A stretch of 64,000 nucleotides of DNA from GCA-002708315 sp963676635 (GCA_963676635.1 OY781105.1:1798001-1862000); one strand, 5' to 3'. Numbered from the stretch's first letter, positions 27,244-36,076 are shown. Notes: generated by a model not told the origin, from the sequence alone. Translations and numbers: made by a program.

Positions 27244-27890
27244 ATGTTTATTTTCAAAGCAAGTATTGAAAGCATGTCTGCAAGAGCATCTGCTTTATCA
27301 GATACAATCTCCACATGCAATGTAAAATATCTCAGATGAATTTTCTGACTAAGATCCAATTCATTCATCTCATGAAATAATTTTCTCTTTATATTTCTTG
27401 CTACTTTATCAGTTTCTTTCTCGTAAAAATAAACTTTTGCCAACATGTCCTTAACTTTTAATGGCTCTCTAAAAAATGAGCGGCATGCCGGAAAAACAGA
27501 AAGTGTTGATTCCGTTGACACTTCAGCTAAACGTGTGAAATCAGCCTTTAACTCATTAGGGATAAATGGGCGTTCATCTTCAAACTGACAAAGATTATCT
27601 TTTGAAATATCAATTATCTCGTCTATTGCGTCAAGCATTGTTTCTATATCACTAACATTCTGAGGTATTAATGAGTGTCTGTAAAACTCATCATCAATCT
27701 TATGTTGTAATTTATCTGCCAATGACTCAAGTTCATAAATGCTGGATATCTTATCAGACAACCCGGTATAGTTCCCTTCGATGTAATCAATTACACCCTC
27801 TTTAAATAACAAAACACCCTGCTCCACGGTGTCAATAAACTCATCTATATCATAAATGAGCTGCTTGACATTTTTAAATAGTAACGACAT
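27240..27890 (-). CDS. DUF47/PhoU-like PiT accessory protein
   Basis: 216 residues, all-helical, cytoplasmic. It matches the PhoU-like DUF47 family: LLFKNVKQLIYDIDEFIDTV at the N-terminus, acidic ESLADKLQHKIDDEFY and ETMLDAIDEIIDISKD blocks, and EIVSDKADALADMLS at the C-terminus. DUF47 genes typically sit next to pit genes and are thought to control phosphate import. ATG 27888-27890 is chosen because it gives the family N-terminus; a start 10 codons upstream is possible. The stop overlaps the PiT-HTH start by four bases, indicating translational coupling. Confidence 0.9.
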   Translation of the reverse strand: MSLLFKNVKQLIYDIDEFIDTVEQGVLLFKEGVIDYIEGNYTGLSDKISSIYELESLADKLQHKIDDEFYRHSLIPQNVSDIETMLDAIDEIIDISKDNLCQFEDERPFIPNELKADFTRLAEVSTESTLSVFPACRSFFREPLKVKDMLAKVYFYEKETDKVARNIKRKLFHEMNELDLSQKIHLRYFTLHVEIVSDKADALADMLSILALKINI

Positions 27891-28128
27891 CGTTGCAAAA
27901 ATTAATATTGATGAATGCAAATATACTTAATTTGATCTGCTGTTATTATTGAACAGTGTGCGTGTAAAGGTGTCAAAATAATCAACAAACAATCAATCCC
28001 CATAAACAACTGTATTTAATGTGCTTATACGCAAAACGATTTCAGTTCTTCAAATTTAATAAAGAATTAACTTAACATTGTATAGTTGATGTATAGGTAT
28101 TTTTACTTTTAAAAAATGTAAACTGAGT

Positions 28129-28136
28129 TAAATTTG
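28129..28136 (+). promoter_or_regulatory. Possible -7 element (TAAATTTG) upstream of the triple LTD gene
   Basis: TAAATTTG fits TAnnTTTG and lies 40 bases before the ATG at 28177. A matching TTTG -33 box is not clear. The 27891-28176 interval separates the divergent phosphate operon from this gene and shows no coding sequence. Confidence 0.4.
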
Positions 28137-28176
28137 CTGCTATGATTAAATAATTAGAATTTTAAAACTTTATCTT

Positions 28177-29886
28177 ATGAATAAAAATTACTTTTACTTT
28201 ATCATCCTGATGACATTTATGTCTTTCGGGATTAATAACACAATCAATGCGCAGCTCTACATAAATGAGTTTATGGCTAGTAATGATGCTGCTTACCCTG
28301 GTCCACAAGGTGACTATCCCGACTGGATTGAAATTTATAACGCAGGTAGTGAAGCTGTTAATCTTGGCGGATATTACATATGTGATGTATTGGATGATCC
28401 GGAAGCCAGATACCAGATACCATCAACTTATCCTGATTCTGTTACTGTTCCTGCAGGAGGCTTTATTGTTTTTTATGCCAACAAAGAAGAAGGCAGTAGC
28501 GTTATGAACCTCGACTTCAAACTTAGTGGCGATGGTGAAGACATTGGTCTTTGGGATGCTGATGAGAATGTTATTGATGAGTTGACATATACAGCTCAAA
28601 CAACAGATGTTTCTTATGGTAGATATCCTGATGGTAATGATGACTGGGGATTCATGACAGATTTCACACCGGGATATGCTAATACTAATCCCTCACCTGC
28701 TGTTGTAGAGTTATATATTAATGAGTTCATGGCCAGCAATGATGCTGCATACCCTGGTCCTCAAGGTGACTATCCTGACTGGATTGAAATTTACAATGCA
28801 GGTACAGAAGATGTTGATTTGAGCGGATTTCTAATGTGTGACACTTTGGATGTTACAAAAGCCTACCAGATTCCTTCAACATATCCGGATTCTGTTACAG
28901 TGCCAGCTGGTGGATTTATTGTTTTCTATGCTAACAAAGAAGAAGAAAGCAGTGTTCTTAACCTCGACTTCAAACTTAGCGGAGATGGTGAACAAATAGG
29001 TTTATGGGATGCTGACAGTACTTTGCTTGAAGGATTAACATATACTGAACAATATACTGACACATCTTATGGCAGATATATTGATGGTACTGATAACTGG
29101 TTCTTTATGCCGGATTTCACACCTGGTACAGCAAATACTAACCCTGCACCTGCTGATGTAGAGCTTTTTATTAATGAGTTTATGGCCAGTAATGACAATG
29201 CAGTTCCTGGACCAATGGGTGATTATCCCGACTGGATTGAAATTTATAATGCAGGCAGTGAAGATCTAATGCTTGGTGGTTATTATCTATCTGACAAGCT
29301 GGATGAACCTGAGTCTATGTATCAGATTCCTTCAACGTATCCCGACTCAGTAACTGTGCCAGCTGGAGGGTTTATTGTCTTTTATGCAAATGATGAAGCA
29401 GCTTACAGTGTGCTTAATCTGGACTTTAAATTAAGTGGTAGCGGTGAAGCTATTGGATTCTGGAATTCTGATATGGCATTTGTTGACAGCCTTACATACG
29501 GGCCACAAATTGCTGACACATCATACGGACGTTATACAGATGGTACTGACAATTGGTTTATGATGCCGGATTTTACTCCGGGTGCAGCAAATATCAACTC
29601 ATTAGGTGTTGATGATAATCTGATTAATGCTAGCCTTGATCAAAATTATCCAAATCCTTTCAGTACTGTTACTACTATTGATTTCAATCTTGAAAAGAGT
29701 GATAATGTAGTAATTTCTGTTTATGACAGCAAAGGTTCTGTAGTTACTACTTTAACAAATAGTTACTTCTTGCCTGGCAATCATTCAATAACATGGAATG
29801 CTGAAGGACTAACTCCAGGCTACTATTATTACACATTAGTTTCTGGCACTAAAGCTATTACAAAAAAGGCCCTTATTATCAGATAA
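28177..29886 (+). CDS. T9SS-secreted protein with three lamin-tail domains
   Basis: 569 residues. Signal peptide ending INAQ, then three LTD repeats of ~150 residues starting near 27, 180 and 330. Each opens INEFMASND with GPxGDYPDWIEIYNAG, has YQIPSTYPDSVTVPAGGFIV in the middle, and ends SYGRYxDGxDxW...DFTPG. The C-terminal ~85 residues form a T9SS sorting domain (NYPNPFSTVTTIDFNL to KKALIIR). No enzyme domain is visible, so it is probably an adhesive or scaffold protein at the surface. It is divergent from the phosphate operon, and its LTDs are close relatives of the lipoprotein at 22542-23618. Confidence 0.88.
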   Translation: MNKNYFYFIILMTFMSFGINNTINAQLYINEFMASNDAAYPGPQGDYPDWIEIYNAGSEAVNLGGYYICDVLDDPEARYQIPSTYPDSVTVPAGGFIVFYANKEEGSSVMNLDFKLSGDGEDIGLWDADENVIDELTYTAQTTDVSYGRYPDGNDDWGFMTDFTPGYANTNPSPAVVELYINEFMASNDAAYPGPQGDYPDWIEIYNAGTEDVDLSGFLMCDTLDVTKAYQIPSTYPDSVTVPAGGFIVFYANKEEESSVLNLDFKLSGDGEQIGLWDADSTLLEGLTYTEQYTDTSYGRYIDGTDNWFFMPDFTPGTANTNPAPADVELFINEFMASNDNAVPGPMGDYPDWIEIYNAGSEDLMLGGYYLSDKLDEPESMYQIPSTYPDSVTVPAGGFIVFYANDEAAYSVLNLDFKLSGSGEAIGFWNSDMAFVDSLTYGPQIADTSYGRYTDGTDNWFMMPDFTPGAANINSLGVDDNLINASLDQNYPNPFSTVTTIDFNLEKSDNVVISVYDSKGSVVTTLTNSYFLPGNHSITWNAEGLTPGYYYYTLVSGTKAITKKALIIR

Positions 29887-29911
29887 AAGACTAAAAAATA
29901 AAATATTACAA

Positions 29912-29943
29912 AACAGCTTTCCATTAGGGGAGCTGTTTTTTTA
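29912..29943 (+). terminator. Rho-independent terminator of the triple LTD gene
   Basis: AACAGCT (29912-29918) pairs with AGCTGTT (29931-29937), followed by a T run, 26 bases after the stop. Confidence 0.85.
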
Positions 29944-29968
29944 TTTACTTTTGAAGAAAACTCATAAT

Positions 29969-30127
29969 ATGGAAAAGGAAGAAAAATTTGGTTGCGAAGA
30001 CTGTGCTTTAAGAAAGAAAGCTGAAGCCAGACCAAAATCATTTTGGGGTAGATTCTGGAAATGGCATACACGATGGTGCCCGGGATGGAAGGCTTATCAA
30101 CAACACCTTAATAATTCATCTGCTTAG
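29969..30127 (+). CDS. Small Cys/Trp-rich conserved-looking protein (52 aa)
   Basis: A 52-codon frame with GCEDC near the N-terminus (residues 8-12) and SFWGRFWKWHTRWCPGWKAY in the second half. The composition (three Cys, five Trp, many Lys/Arg) and paired CxxC plus WCPGW layout look like a selected small metal-binding or redox protein rather than chance. It resembles short Bacteroidota proteins I have seen with a similar KWHTxWCPGWK core, but I cannot name a family. It lies between the terminator of the LTD gene and the GH3 gene, in the same direction. Confidence 0.6.
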   Translation: MEKEEKFGCEDCALRKKAEARPKSFWGRFWKWHTRWCPGWKAYQQHLNNSSA

Positions 30128-30234
30128 TCTCGCAAATATTAAACATATTTCTTTTATCAGTAATTCCTGAAAAGCTATCAGGATATCTGCATATTTATTA
30201 TTTTTGAAGTCGAAAACTATCAAAAATAGCAAGT

Positions 30235-31740
30235 ATGGCTCTGATTAATTCCGTAATCAATTGGTGGATTAAGAAAAGGCTTCATCAAATTGAGCTTTTT
30301 AAGAAATACCCTATTGATGTGCAAAATGATACATTCAAAAAGCTTATTAACTCAGCTCGTGATACGGAATGGGGCAAAAAATACGGATACAGGAGTATTG
30401 ACACTATTGAACAATTTAAAAACAATGTACCTGTAAGCTCCTATGAAGACTTAAAGCCTATTATTGACAGACTAAGAAAAGGAGAACAAAATCTTCTTTG
30501 GAATGAAGAAATAACATGGTTCGCAAAATCTTCAGGAACAACAGCCGGAAAAAGTAAATATATCCCCGTTAGTCAGTCTGCCCTGGAAGAGTGCCATTAT
30601 AAAGGAGGACGCGACCTGCTTGCTGCATATTTTAATCTTTACGATGAATCAGAGCTTTTTGAGGGTAAATCTCTGGTTATGGGTGGCAGCCGCAATATCA
30701 CCGAAGTAAGTCATACTCCATACATTGAAGGAGATCTGTCAGCGATTCTTATGCACAATCTGCCATTCTGGGCACAGTTTAAAAGAACACCTTCACTAAC
30801 TATTGCCTTAATGGATGAATGGGAGAATAAGCTTGAACTGATGGCTGAATCAACCATGAATCATGACGTAAGAAGTATCTCAGGTGTACCATCATGGATG
30901 CTTGTGCTACTCAGAAAAATTCTCGATAAATCTGGTAAGAAGAATATTCATGAGGTATGGCCTAATCTGGAAGTTTTCTTTCATGGCGGCATTAGTTTTG
31001 ACCCATATCGCGAGCAGTACAACCATATTATCGACTATGATAAGATGGTTTACTTTGAAACCTATAACGCTTCAGAAGGATTCTTCGCCATACAGGACCA
31101 AAAGAACAGTAATGAAATGCTGTTAATGCTTGATTATGGAATGTTCTATGAATTTCAGGAAATAAGCGATGCCTATGAAGGTAACGACAAAACATTAAAT
31201 CTGGAAGATGTTAAAACAGGTGTCAATTACGCGTTGATTATTAGCACTAATGGAGGATTATGGCGTTATAAAATTGGTGACACAATAATGTTTACTAACA
31301 CAAATCCATACAGAATCCGAATAACAGGCAGAATTAAGAACTTTATAAATGCTGTAGGTGAAGAGCTTATTATTGACAATGCCGAAAAAGCTCTGGCAAT
31401 AACATGTTCAAAAACAGGAGCAATAGTTAATGAATATACAGCAGCTCCCAAATTTGTTGGTGATGATATCAAACACCAATGGCTGATTGAATTTGAGAAA
31501 GATCCATCGGACTATGAATTCTTTGCAGAAGCCTTTGACAATGCATTAAAATCTGTTAATTCTGATTATGAAGCAAAACGTTACCATAATCTTGTGCTTA
31601 AAGAACCTGAAGTTATATGTCTTAAAAAAGATACTTTCTACCACTGGATGAAAAAAAGAGATAAACTGGGCGGACAAAATAAAGTCCCACGTTTATCATC
31701 AGACAGAAAATATGTAGACGAAATACTTGAAATGCAATAG
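30235..31740 (+). CDS. GH3-family protein 1 (acyl-adenylate-forming, auxin-responsive-promoter family)
   Basis: 501 residues, cytoplasmic. GH3 family layout: TWFAKSSGTTAGKSKYIPVS is the ATP/AMP-binding motif (about 100-119), followed by LVMGGS, YFETYNASEGFFAIQD (motif II), ALIISTNGGLWRYKIGDTI (motif III) and RITGRIKNFINAVGEELI. Plant GH3 enzymes conjugate amino acids to acyl-adenylates; the substrate of bacterial members is not established. It resembles the second GH3 protein at 41111-42649 in all motifs. A TATTTTTG box at 30199-30206 could be its promoter. Confidence 0.9.
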   Translation: MALINSVINWWIKKRLHQIELFKKYPIDVQNDTFKKLINSARDTEWGKKYGYRSIDTIEQFKNNVPVSSYEDLKPIIDRLRKGEQNLLWNEEITWFAKSSGTTAGKSKYIPVSQSALEECHYKGGRDLLAAYFNLYDESELFEGKSLVMGGSRNITEVSHTPYIEGDLSAILMHNLPFWAQFKRTPSLTIALMDEWENKLELMAESTMNHDVRSISGVPSWMLVLLRKILDKSGKKNIHEVWPNLEVFFHGGISFDPYREQYNHIIDYDKMVYFETYNASEGFFAIQDQKNSNEMLLMLDYGMFYEFQEISDAYEGNDKTLNLEDVKTGVNYALIISTNGGLWRYKIGDTIMFTNTNPYRIRITGRIKNFINAVGEELIIDNAEKALAITCSKTGAIVNEYTAAPKFVGDDIKHQWLIEFEKDPSDYEFFAEAFDNALKSVNSDYEAKRYHNLVLKEPEVICLKKDTFYHWMKKRDKLGGQNKVPRLSSDRKYVDEILEMQ

Positions 31741-31834
31741 AATCTGTTGGCACCTGACACTTACTTAATATTTATCTTTCAAATAATTTCTGTTTAATCA
31801 GCAAAATATCTATTTTCGTAAAAAAATTTTGAAA

Positions 31835-32446
31835 ATGCATGTAGCAATTGCTGGTAATATTGGATCAGGTAAAACAACTCTTACAAGATTAATGGCGAAA
31901 CACTTTGGATGGAAGCCTCATTATGAAGATGTAGAGAATAACCCTTATCTGCATAGCTTTTATGATGATATGCAGCGCTGGTCATTTAATCTGCAGGTTT
32001 ATTTCTTAAACTCAAGATTCCGTCAGGTCATTGATATCCGCAAAAGCGGTAAGAATGTAATCCAGGACAGAACAATTTATGAAGATGCGCGCATTTTTGC
32101 TCCTAATCTTCATTCTATGAACCTGATGTCAACACGTGACTTTGAAAACTACAGCTCACTTTTCGAGCTTATGTCATCCTTTCTTCAACCACCTGATCTG
32201 CTGATCTATCTCAGAGCATCTGTATCAACTCTTGTTGAACAAATTCAAAGGCGCGGTCGTGATTATGAAGAGTCCATCAGACTTGACTATTTGAAACGCC
32301 TTAACGAGATGTATGAAAACTGGATTAAGGATTATACAGCTGGAAAGCTGCTGATCATTAATGTTGATGATATGGACTTTAACGATCCGGAAGACCTTTC
32401 AGTTGTGATCGATAAAGTAAATGCAGAAATTAATGGTTTGTTCTAA
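31835..32446 (+). CDS. Deoxynucleoside kinase
   Basis: 203 residues. P-loop GNIGSGKTT (about 7-15), YEDVENNPYL, the ERS/DRS-equivalent motif IQDRTIYEDARIFA, and the basic lid QRRGRDYEESI. This is the dCK/dGK/TK2-type deoxynucleoside kinase fold; it phosphorylates deoxynucleosides for salvage. Specificity cannot be told from sequence. ATG 31835 is chosen over a TTG two codons upstream. Followed after 20 bases by kdsB. Confidence 0.88.
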   Translation: MHVAIAGNIGSGKTTLTRLMAKHFGWKPHYEDVENNPYLHSFYDDMQRWSFNLQVYFLNSRFRQVIDIRKSGKNVIQDRTIYEDARIFAPNLHSMNLMSTRDFENYSSLFELMSSFLQPPDLLIYLRASVSTLVEQIQRRGRDYEESIRLDYLKRLNEMYENWIKDYTAGKLLIINVDDMDFNDPEDLSVVIDKVNAEINGLF

Positions 32447-32466
32447 TCTAATCATTGAAACAAATC

Positions 32467-33216
32467 ATGAATAAAGTAATTGGCATTATCCCTTCCCGTT
32501 ATGGGTCAACCCGTTTCCCCGGAAAACCTCTGGCTGTCATCAATGGCAAACCAATGATACAACATGTTTATGAGCGCTCCCTTTTTTGCAGCGATCTTAA
32601 CAAACTGGTAGTCGCCACCGATGATAAAAGGATATTTGATGCTGTTGTTGGATTTGGTGGTAATGTTATTATGACTAATCCTAATCATGAAAACGGGACT
32701 GCCAGGTGTAAAGAAGTTATTGACAAACTGGAAGAAAAAGGAGAGAGTTTTGACTTTGCAATTAATATTCAAGGAGATGAACCTCGTATAAACCCGGAGC
32801 AGATAAGTTCTGTTGCTGCTCTTTTCCATAATAATAATGCACAAATCGCTACTCTTGCAAAAAAGATAACAGAATACAGCGAATTGATAAATCCAAATGT
32901 TGTGAAGGTTGTTATGGGAAATAAAAACAATGCTATCTATTTCAGCCGGCAGGCAATTCCATTTAACAGAGATGCTGAAAGTCACATCTGGATTAATCAT
33001 ACTAACTATTATAAGCATATTGGAATATATGGCTATAATGTTGATGTGCTTAAAACCATTATAAACCTTCCGGAAGGTGTGTTAGAAAAAAGTGAAAAGC
33101 TAGAACAACTCCGCTGGCTTGAAAATAATATAAATATCTCAATCGACATTACTGAATATGAAAACATTGCGATTGATACCCCGGAAGACCTTCTTAAACT
33201 TGAAACAAATTCTTGA
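32467..33216 (+). CDS. kdsB: 3-deoxy-manno-octulosonate cytidylyltransferase (CMP-Kdo synthetase)
   Basis: 249 residues, normal length. The signature IIPSRYGSTRFPGKPL lies at 5-20, with VVATDD, NPNHENGTARCKE, INIQGDEPRI, YFSRQAIPF, HIGIYGY and the C-terminal EKLEQLRWLEN. It activates Kdo with CTP for lipopolysaccharide inner core synthesis, in the cytoplasm. The ATG at 32467 is preferred to a TTG four codons upstream. Confidence 0.96.
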   Translation: MNKVIGIIPSRYGSTRFPGKPLAVINGKPMIQHVYERSLFCSDLNKLVVATDDKRIFDAVVGFGGNVIMTNPNHENGTARCKEVIDKLEEKGESFDFAINIQGDEPRINPEQISSVAALFHNNNAQIATLAKKITEYSELINPNVVKVVMGNKNNAIYFSRQAIPFNRDAESHIWINHTNYYKHIGIYGYNVDVLKTIINLPEGVLEKSEKLEQLRWLENNINISIDITEYENIAIDTPEDLLKLETNS

Positions 33217-33306
33217 TATTTTCGTACACTTTGTTTAATTTAGCAGGTTCATCCTCATCATAAAAATGAGGTAAGGGCTATTTAAAATAATTATTACAAA
33301 ATAAAG

Positions 33307-34551
33307 ATGAAGATAGCTAAGTATGTAGGCGATTTGTTGTTTGATTACGAGTGCGTTGTAATCCCCGGACTAGGTGGTTTTATTACCGAAGACAAAAGTG
33401 TTTCGGTGAATGAATTCACTCATAAGTTTAAACCTCCATTTCGTAAGGTTTACTTTAATGCACGCCTACGTGCCAACGACGGTATGCTTATTAACCATGT
33501 TGCCCAACAAGAGCAACTGGATTATAAAGTTGCCAAAACACGCGTTGATAACTTTGCCTTTCAATGTAAAGCAGCCCTCGACAATGGTAAAAGGATTAAC
33601 TTTAAAGATATCGGCTATCTTTATCAGGATAATGAAATGAATATTGTCTTCCATCAGGACAGTGCTGTAAATTATAATCCTGATTCCTTTGGGCTTTCAA
33701 GCGTTGTGTCTCATGCTATTCAACGGGAAAGCGATGAAGAGAAAGTTAAGAAAGTAATCAAATCTGCCATTGAAAATCCTGTAAAGTCGAGAAAACGTGA
33801 AGACAGAAAACTCACGCAAAAGACAGAAGAAAAAAAGAAAACCCGCAAAATGGAAGCTTCCAAAAGGCTCTCTTCACTGTCTAAACAAGTTATCTTTCTT
33901 CTTATTGTATTTGCTATTCTTGGTGGTGGATATCTATATATGCGCCGTGACGCTATGGGATACTATCTCGACAGATATGCTTCTCAAATACCTTTCTTCT
34001 ATTCCAGTGTAAACGACTATCTTGCCAGTAATATCAATTCAACGCCTGTGGCTTCTCTAAGCAGAAACACTGCTTCCCTGTTCCCTGCTGTTCTTGATAA
34101 TGAGAACACAAATGATAACATTGAAGAATCAGATGCTAATGCAACTGTTGAATCTACTGATACTTATATTTCAGAAACACCAGTTCAGGAAGATGTTAGT
34201 GAACAGATTATAATTTCCGATTCAGAAGGTAATCCTGAAAAATTAGTACCAGAGCAAATAACATCTGAAGTTATTGATAACGATGTGGTAATAGCAGAAC
34301 CAGCAGCTACAGTATCTGTCATGAAATATTATGTCATCGCAGGTTCGTTCTCAAAAGAAGACAATGCTATAAGACTTGTTAAAGAGTTAAGATCCAAAGG
34401 TTATGAAGCCCTCATTGCTGATACTAATAAGTACAGTATGTATCGCGTTGCTTTTCTTGGCACTAATGATAAAAGAACAGCTGAGATCAGATTATCTGAG
34501 ATAAAAAACAACTACAATCCAAAAGCCTGGATACTTTCAAAAAACAATTAA
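33307..34551 (+). CDS. HU-CCDC81 / SPOR-domain membrane protein
   Basis: 414 residues. The N-terminal ~130 residues match the paired HU-like, CCDC81-type domains seen in Bacteroidota (YVGDLLFDYECVVIPGLGGF, then RLRANDGMLINHVAQQE). A basic coiled linker (KKTRKMEASKR), one transmembrane helix (~200-220), a long acidic low-complexity periplasmic stretch, and a C-terminal SPOR domain (YYVIAGSFSKEDNAIRLVKE, ~340-414) follow. SPOR domains bind denuded peptidoglycan at division sites; HU-like domains bind DNA or protein. It may link the cytoplasm to septal peptidoglycan (inference). Followed by trmB after 4 bases. Confidence 0.85.
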   Translation: MKIAKYVGDLLFDYECVVIPGLGGFITEDKSVSVNEFTHKFKPPFRKVYFNARLRANDGMLINHVAQQEQLDYKVAKTRVDNFAFQCKAALDNGKRINFKDIGYLYQDNEMNIVFHQDSAVNYNPDSFGLSSVVSHAIQRESDEEKVKKVIKSAIENPVKSRKREDRKLTQKTEEKKKTRKMEASKRLSSLSKQVIFLLIVFAILGGGYLYMRRDAMGYYLDRYASQIPFFYSSVNDYLASNINSTPVASLSRNTASLFPAVLDNENTNDNIEESDANATVESTDTYISETPVQEDVSEQIIISDSEGNPEKLVPEQITSEVIDNDVVIAEPAATVSVMKYYVIAGSFSKEDNAIRLVKELRSKGYEALIADTNKYSMYRVAFLGTNDKRTAEIRLSEIKNNYNPKAWILSKNN

Positions 34552-34555
34552 TAAA

Positions 34556-35248
34556 GTGAGTAAGAAGAATAAATTAGAGCACTTTGCCGAAAATATGACC
34601 TTCGACAATATGTTCCAATATAGTTATGAGGAAGTAGTAGAAGGATTCCATATGAAAGGTAAATGGAATGAAAATTTCTTTAAAAACGACAAGGAAATTA
34701 CTCTGGAGCTGGGATGCGGCAAAGGTGAGTACACTGTTGGCATGGCAAAGTATTTTCCTGAAAGAAATTTTATTGGTATAGATATTAAAGGTGCTCGTAT
34801 GTGGCGTGGTCTTAAAGATTGCGAGGATCAAAACATTCCTAACGCAGCATTTATACGTACAAGAATTAACCTTATCGAGTATTTCTTTGGAAAAGATGAG
34901 ATTAATGAGATATGGATTACTTTCCCGGATCCTTTTCCCAGAGTTGCAAAGGAAAAGAAACGCCTTACATCACCACAGTTTCTTGAACGATTTGCTAAAA
35001 TTTTAAAACCAGGAGGTACTATTAATTTGAAAACAGATAATATTATCTTCTTTGAATATACTTTGGACGTAATCCGTGAAGGCGGACACGAGCTTCTGTA
35101 CCATACTTATGATGTTTATGGTGAAGAGAATGATGTAATTCTTACAAGCATACAAACATTTTATGAGAAAAAATGGAGAGCAAACGGTACTAAAATCAAG
35201 TACCTGAAGTTTCGGATAAATGATGATTGCTATGCCGATAGACGATAA
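34556..35248 (+). CDS. trmB: tRNA (guanine-N7-)-methyltransferase
   Basis: 230 residues. SAM-binding LELGCGKGEYTVGMA (~50-64) and NFIGIDIKGARMWRG, the TrmB hallmark ITFPDPFPR, and LKTDNIIFFEYT. It methylates G46 in the variable loop of tRNAs. It starts at GTG 34556, which gives the usual KNKLEHFAEN N-terminus and follows the SPOR gene by 4 bases. Its 3' end overlaps the start of the alkyltransferase-like gene. Confidence 0.95.
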   Translation: MSKKNKLEHFAENMTFDNMFQYSYEEVVEGFHMKGKWNENFFKNDKEITLELGCGKGEYTVGMAKYFPERNFIGIDIKGARMWRGLKDCEDQNIPNAAFIRTRINLIEYFFGKDEINEIWITFPDPFPRVAKEKKRLTSPQFLERFAKILKPGGTINLKTDNIIFFEYTLDVIREGGHELLYHTYDVYGEENDVILTSIQTFYEKKWRANGTKIKYLKFRINDDCYADRR

Positions 35249-35582
35249 TTTCTTTAAAAGAGTTTACAGTGTAGCCATTCAAATTCCCAAAGGAAGAGTT
35301 ACATCCTATGGTGCTATTGCAAAATATCTGGGATCAGGTAAATCAGCGCGTATGGTAGGATGGGCCATGAATTCATCATTAACAGCTAAAAAAAATATAC
35401 CGGCACACAGGGTTGTCAACCGCAACGGACAGTTAACAGGGAAAAATCACTTTGGCGGACAGAATACTATGGCCGAGTTATTGGTGTCGGAAGGCATTAC
35501 TGTTGTTGATGATCAAATAATAAACTTTAAAGAATGTTTTTGGGATCCTGCCATTGAGTTACAGAGCCAATCCAAGGATTAA
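35232..35582 (+). CDS. Alkyltransferase-like (ATL) protein, MGMT DNA-binding domain lacking the acceptor Cys
   Basis: 116 residues: IPKGRVTSYGAIAKYLG helix-turn-helix with SARMVGWAMN (Arg finger region), then IPAHRVVNRNGQLTGKNHFGG. The canonical methyl-acceptor motif PCHRV reads PAHRV, so the protein cannot self-alkylate. ATL proteins bind O6-alkylguanine and hand lesions to nucleotide excision repair (family knowledge). The start at 35232 fits the family; an in-frame ATG at 35220 would add four residues. Either start lies inside the end of trmB. Confidence 0.88.
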   Translation: MPIDDNFFKRVYSVAIQIPKGRVTSYGAIAKYLGSGKSARMVGWAMNSSLTAKKNIPAHRVVNRNGQLTGKNHFGGQNTMAELLVSEGITVVDDQIINFKECFWDPAIELQSQSKD

Positions 35583-35633
35583 AGTTTAAATTTTGTGCAA
35601 TCCCAAAACTTAGGGAATCATTACGGACATACA

Positions 35634-35975
35634 CTAATTAGTTTTTTTCATAAGATATCGAACCTCATTCTCCCCCGCTTCGCCAATAGCCCAGCTACTG
35701 ATAAATTCCCATTCATTTTTCTCCATCAGATTAAGTACTGATATCATGCTGTTAGGACGAGCAATTGTTCCGTTTTTATCCCTTATTTCTTCAGGTAACA
35801 GCTCAGCCTGCCCATAATCAATGTAAACAGTGGTTTTATAGTTTTTTGTTATGCCAACAAGTTCAACATACTCCACACTTTTCTTTTTGTTGATATTAAC
35901 ATCACCAACAATTATTTGTGAGAATCCGAGATAAGAAAACGATAACAGAATTACGATTAAAAAAAGTTTTTTCAT
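35634..35975 (-). CDS. Small secreted/periplasmic protein of unknown function
   Basis: 113 residues with a signal peptide (to GFSQ). The mature part has VEYVELVGITKNYKTTVYID and a C-terminal half MEKNEWEFISSWAIGEAGEN with conserved-looking Trp residues. This is reminiscent of short DUF4177-like or similar Bacteroidota proteins, but I cannot name the family. Single gene convergent with the ATL gene and in the direction of the PBP1A gene. Confidence 0.6.
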   Translation of the reverse strand: MKKLFLIVILLSFSYLGFSQIIVGDVNINKKKSVEYVELVGITKNYKTTVYIDYGQAELLPEEIRDKNGTIARPNSMISVLNLMEKNEWEFISSWAIGEAGENEVRYLMKKTN

Positions 35976-36076
35976 TTTATTGAGGATTTTGTTTCTTCAA
36001 AAATATAAAGAAAATAGAGAAATCCAAAATACAGCACCAACTTTAAACCTTGTACTTTATACCTTAAACCATGAAT

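Noticed and set aside
29829..30071. An 80-codon minus-strand frame over the LTD terminator
   Set aside because: Overlaps the terminator and the more convincing 52-codon plus-strand gene; no signal of its own.
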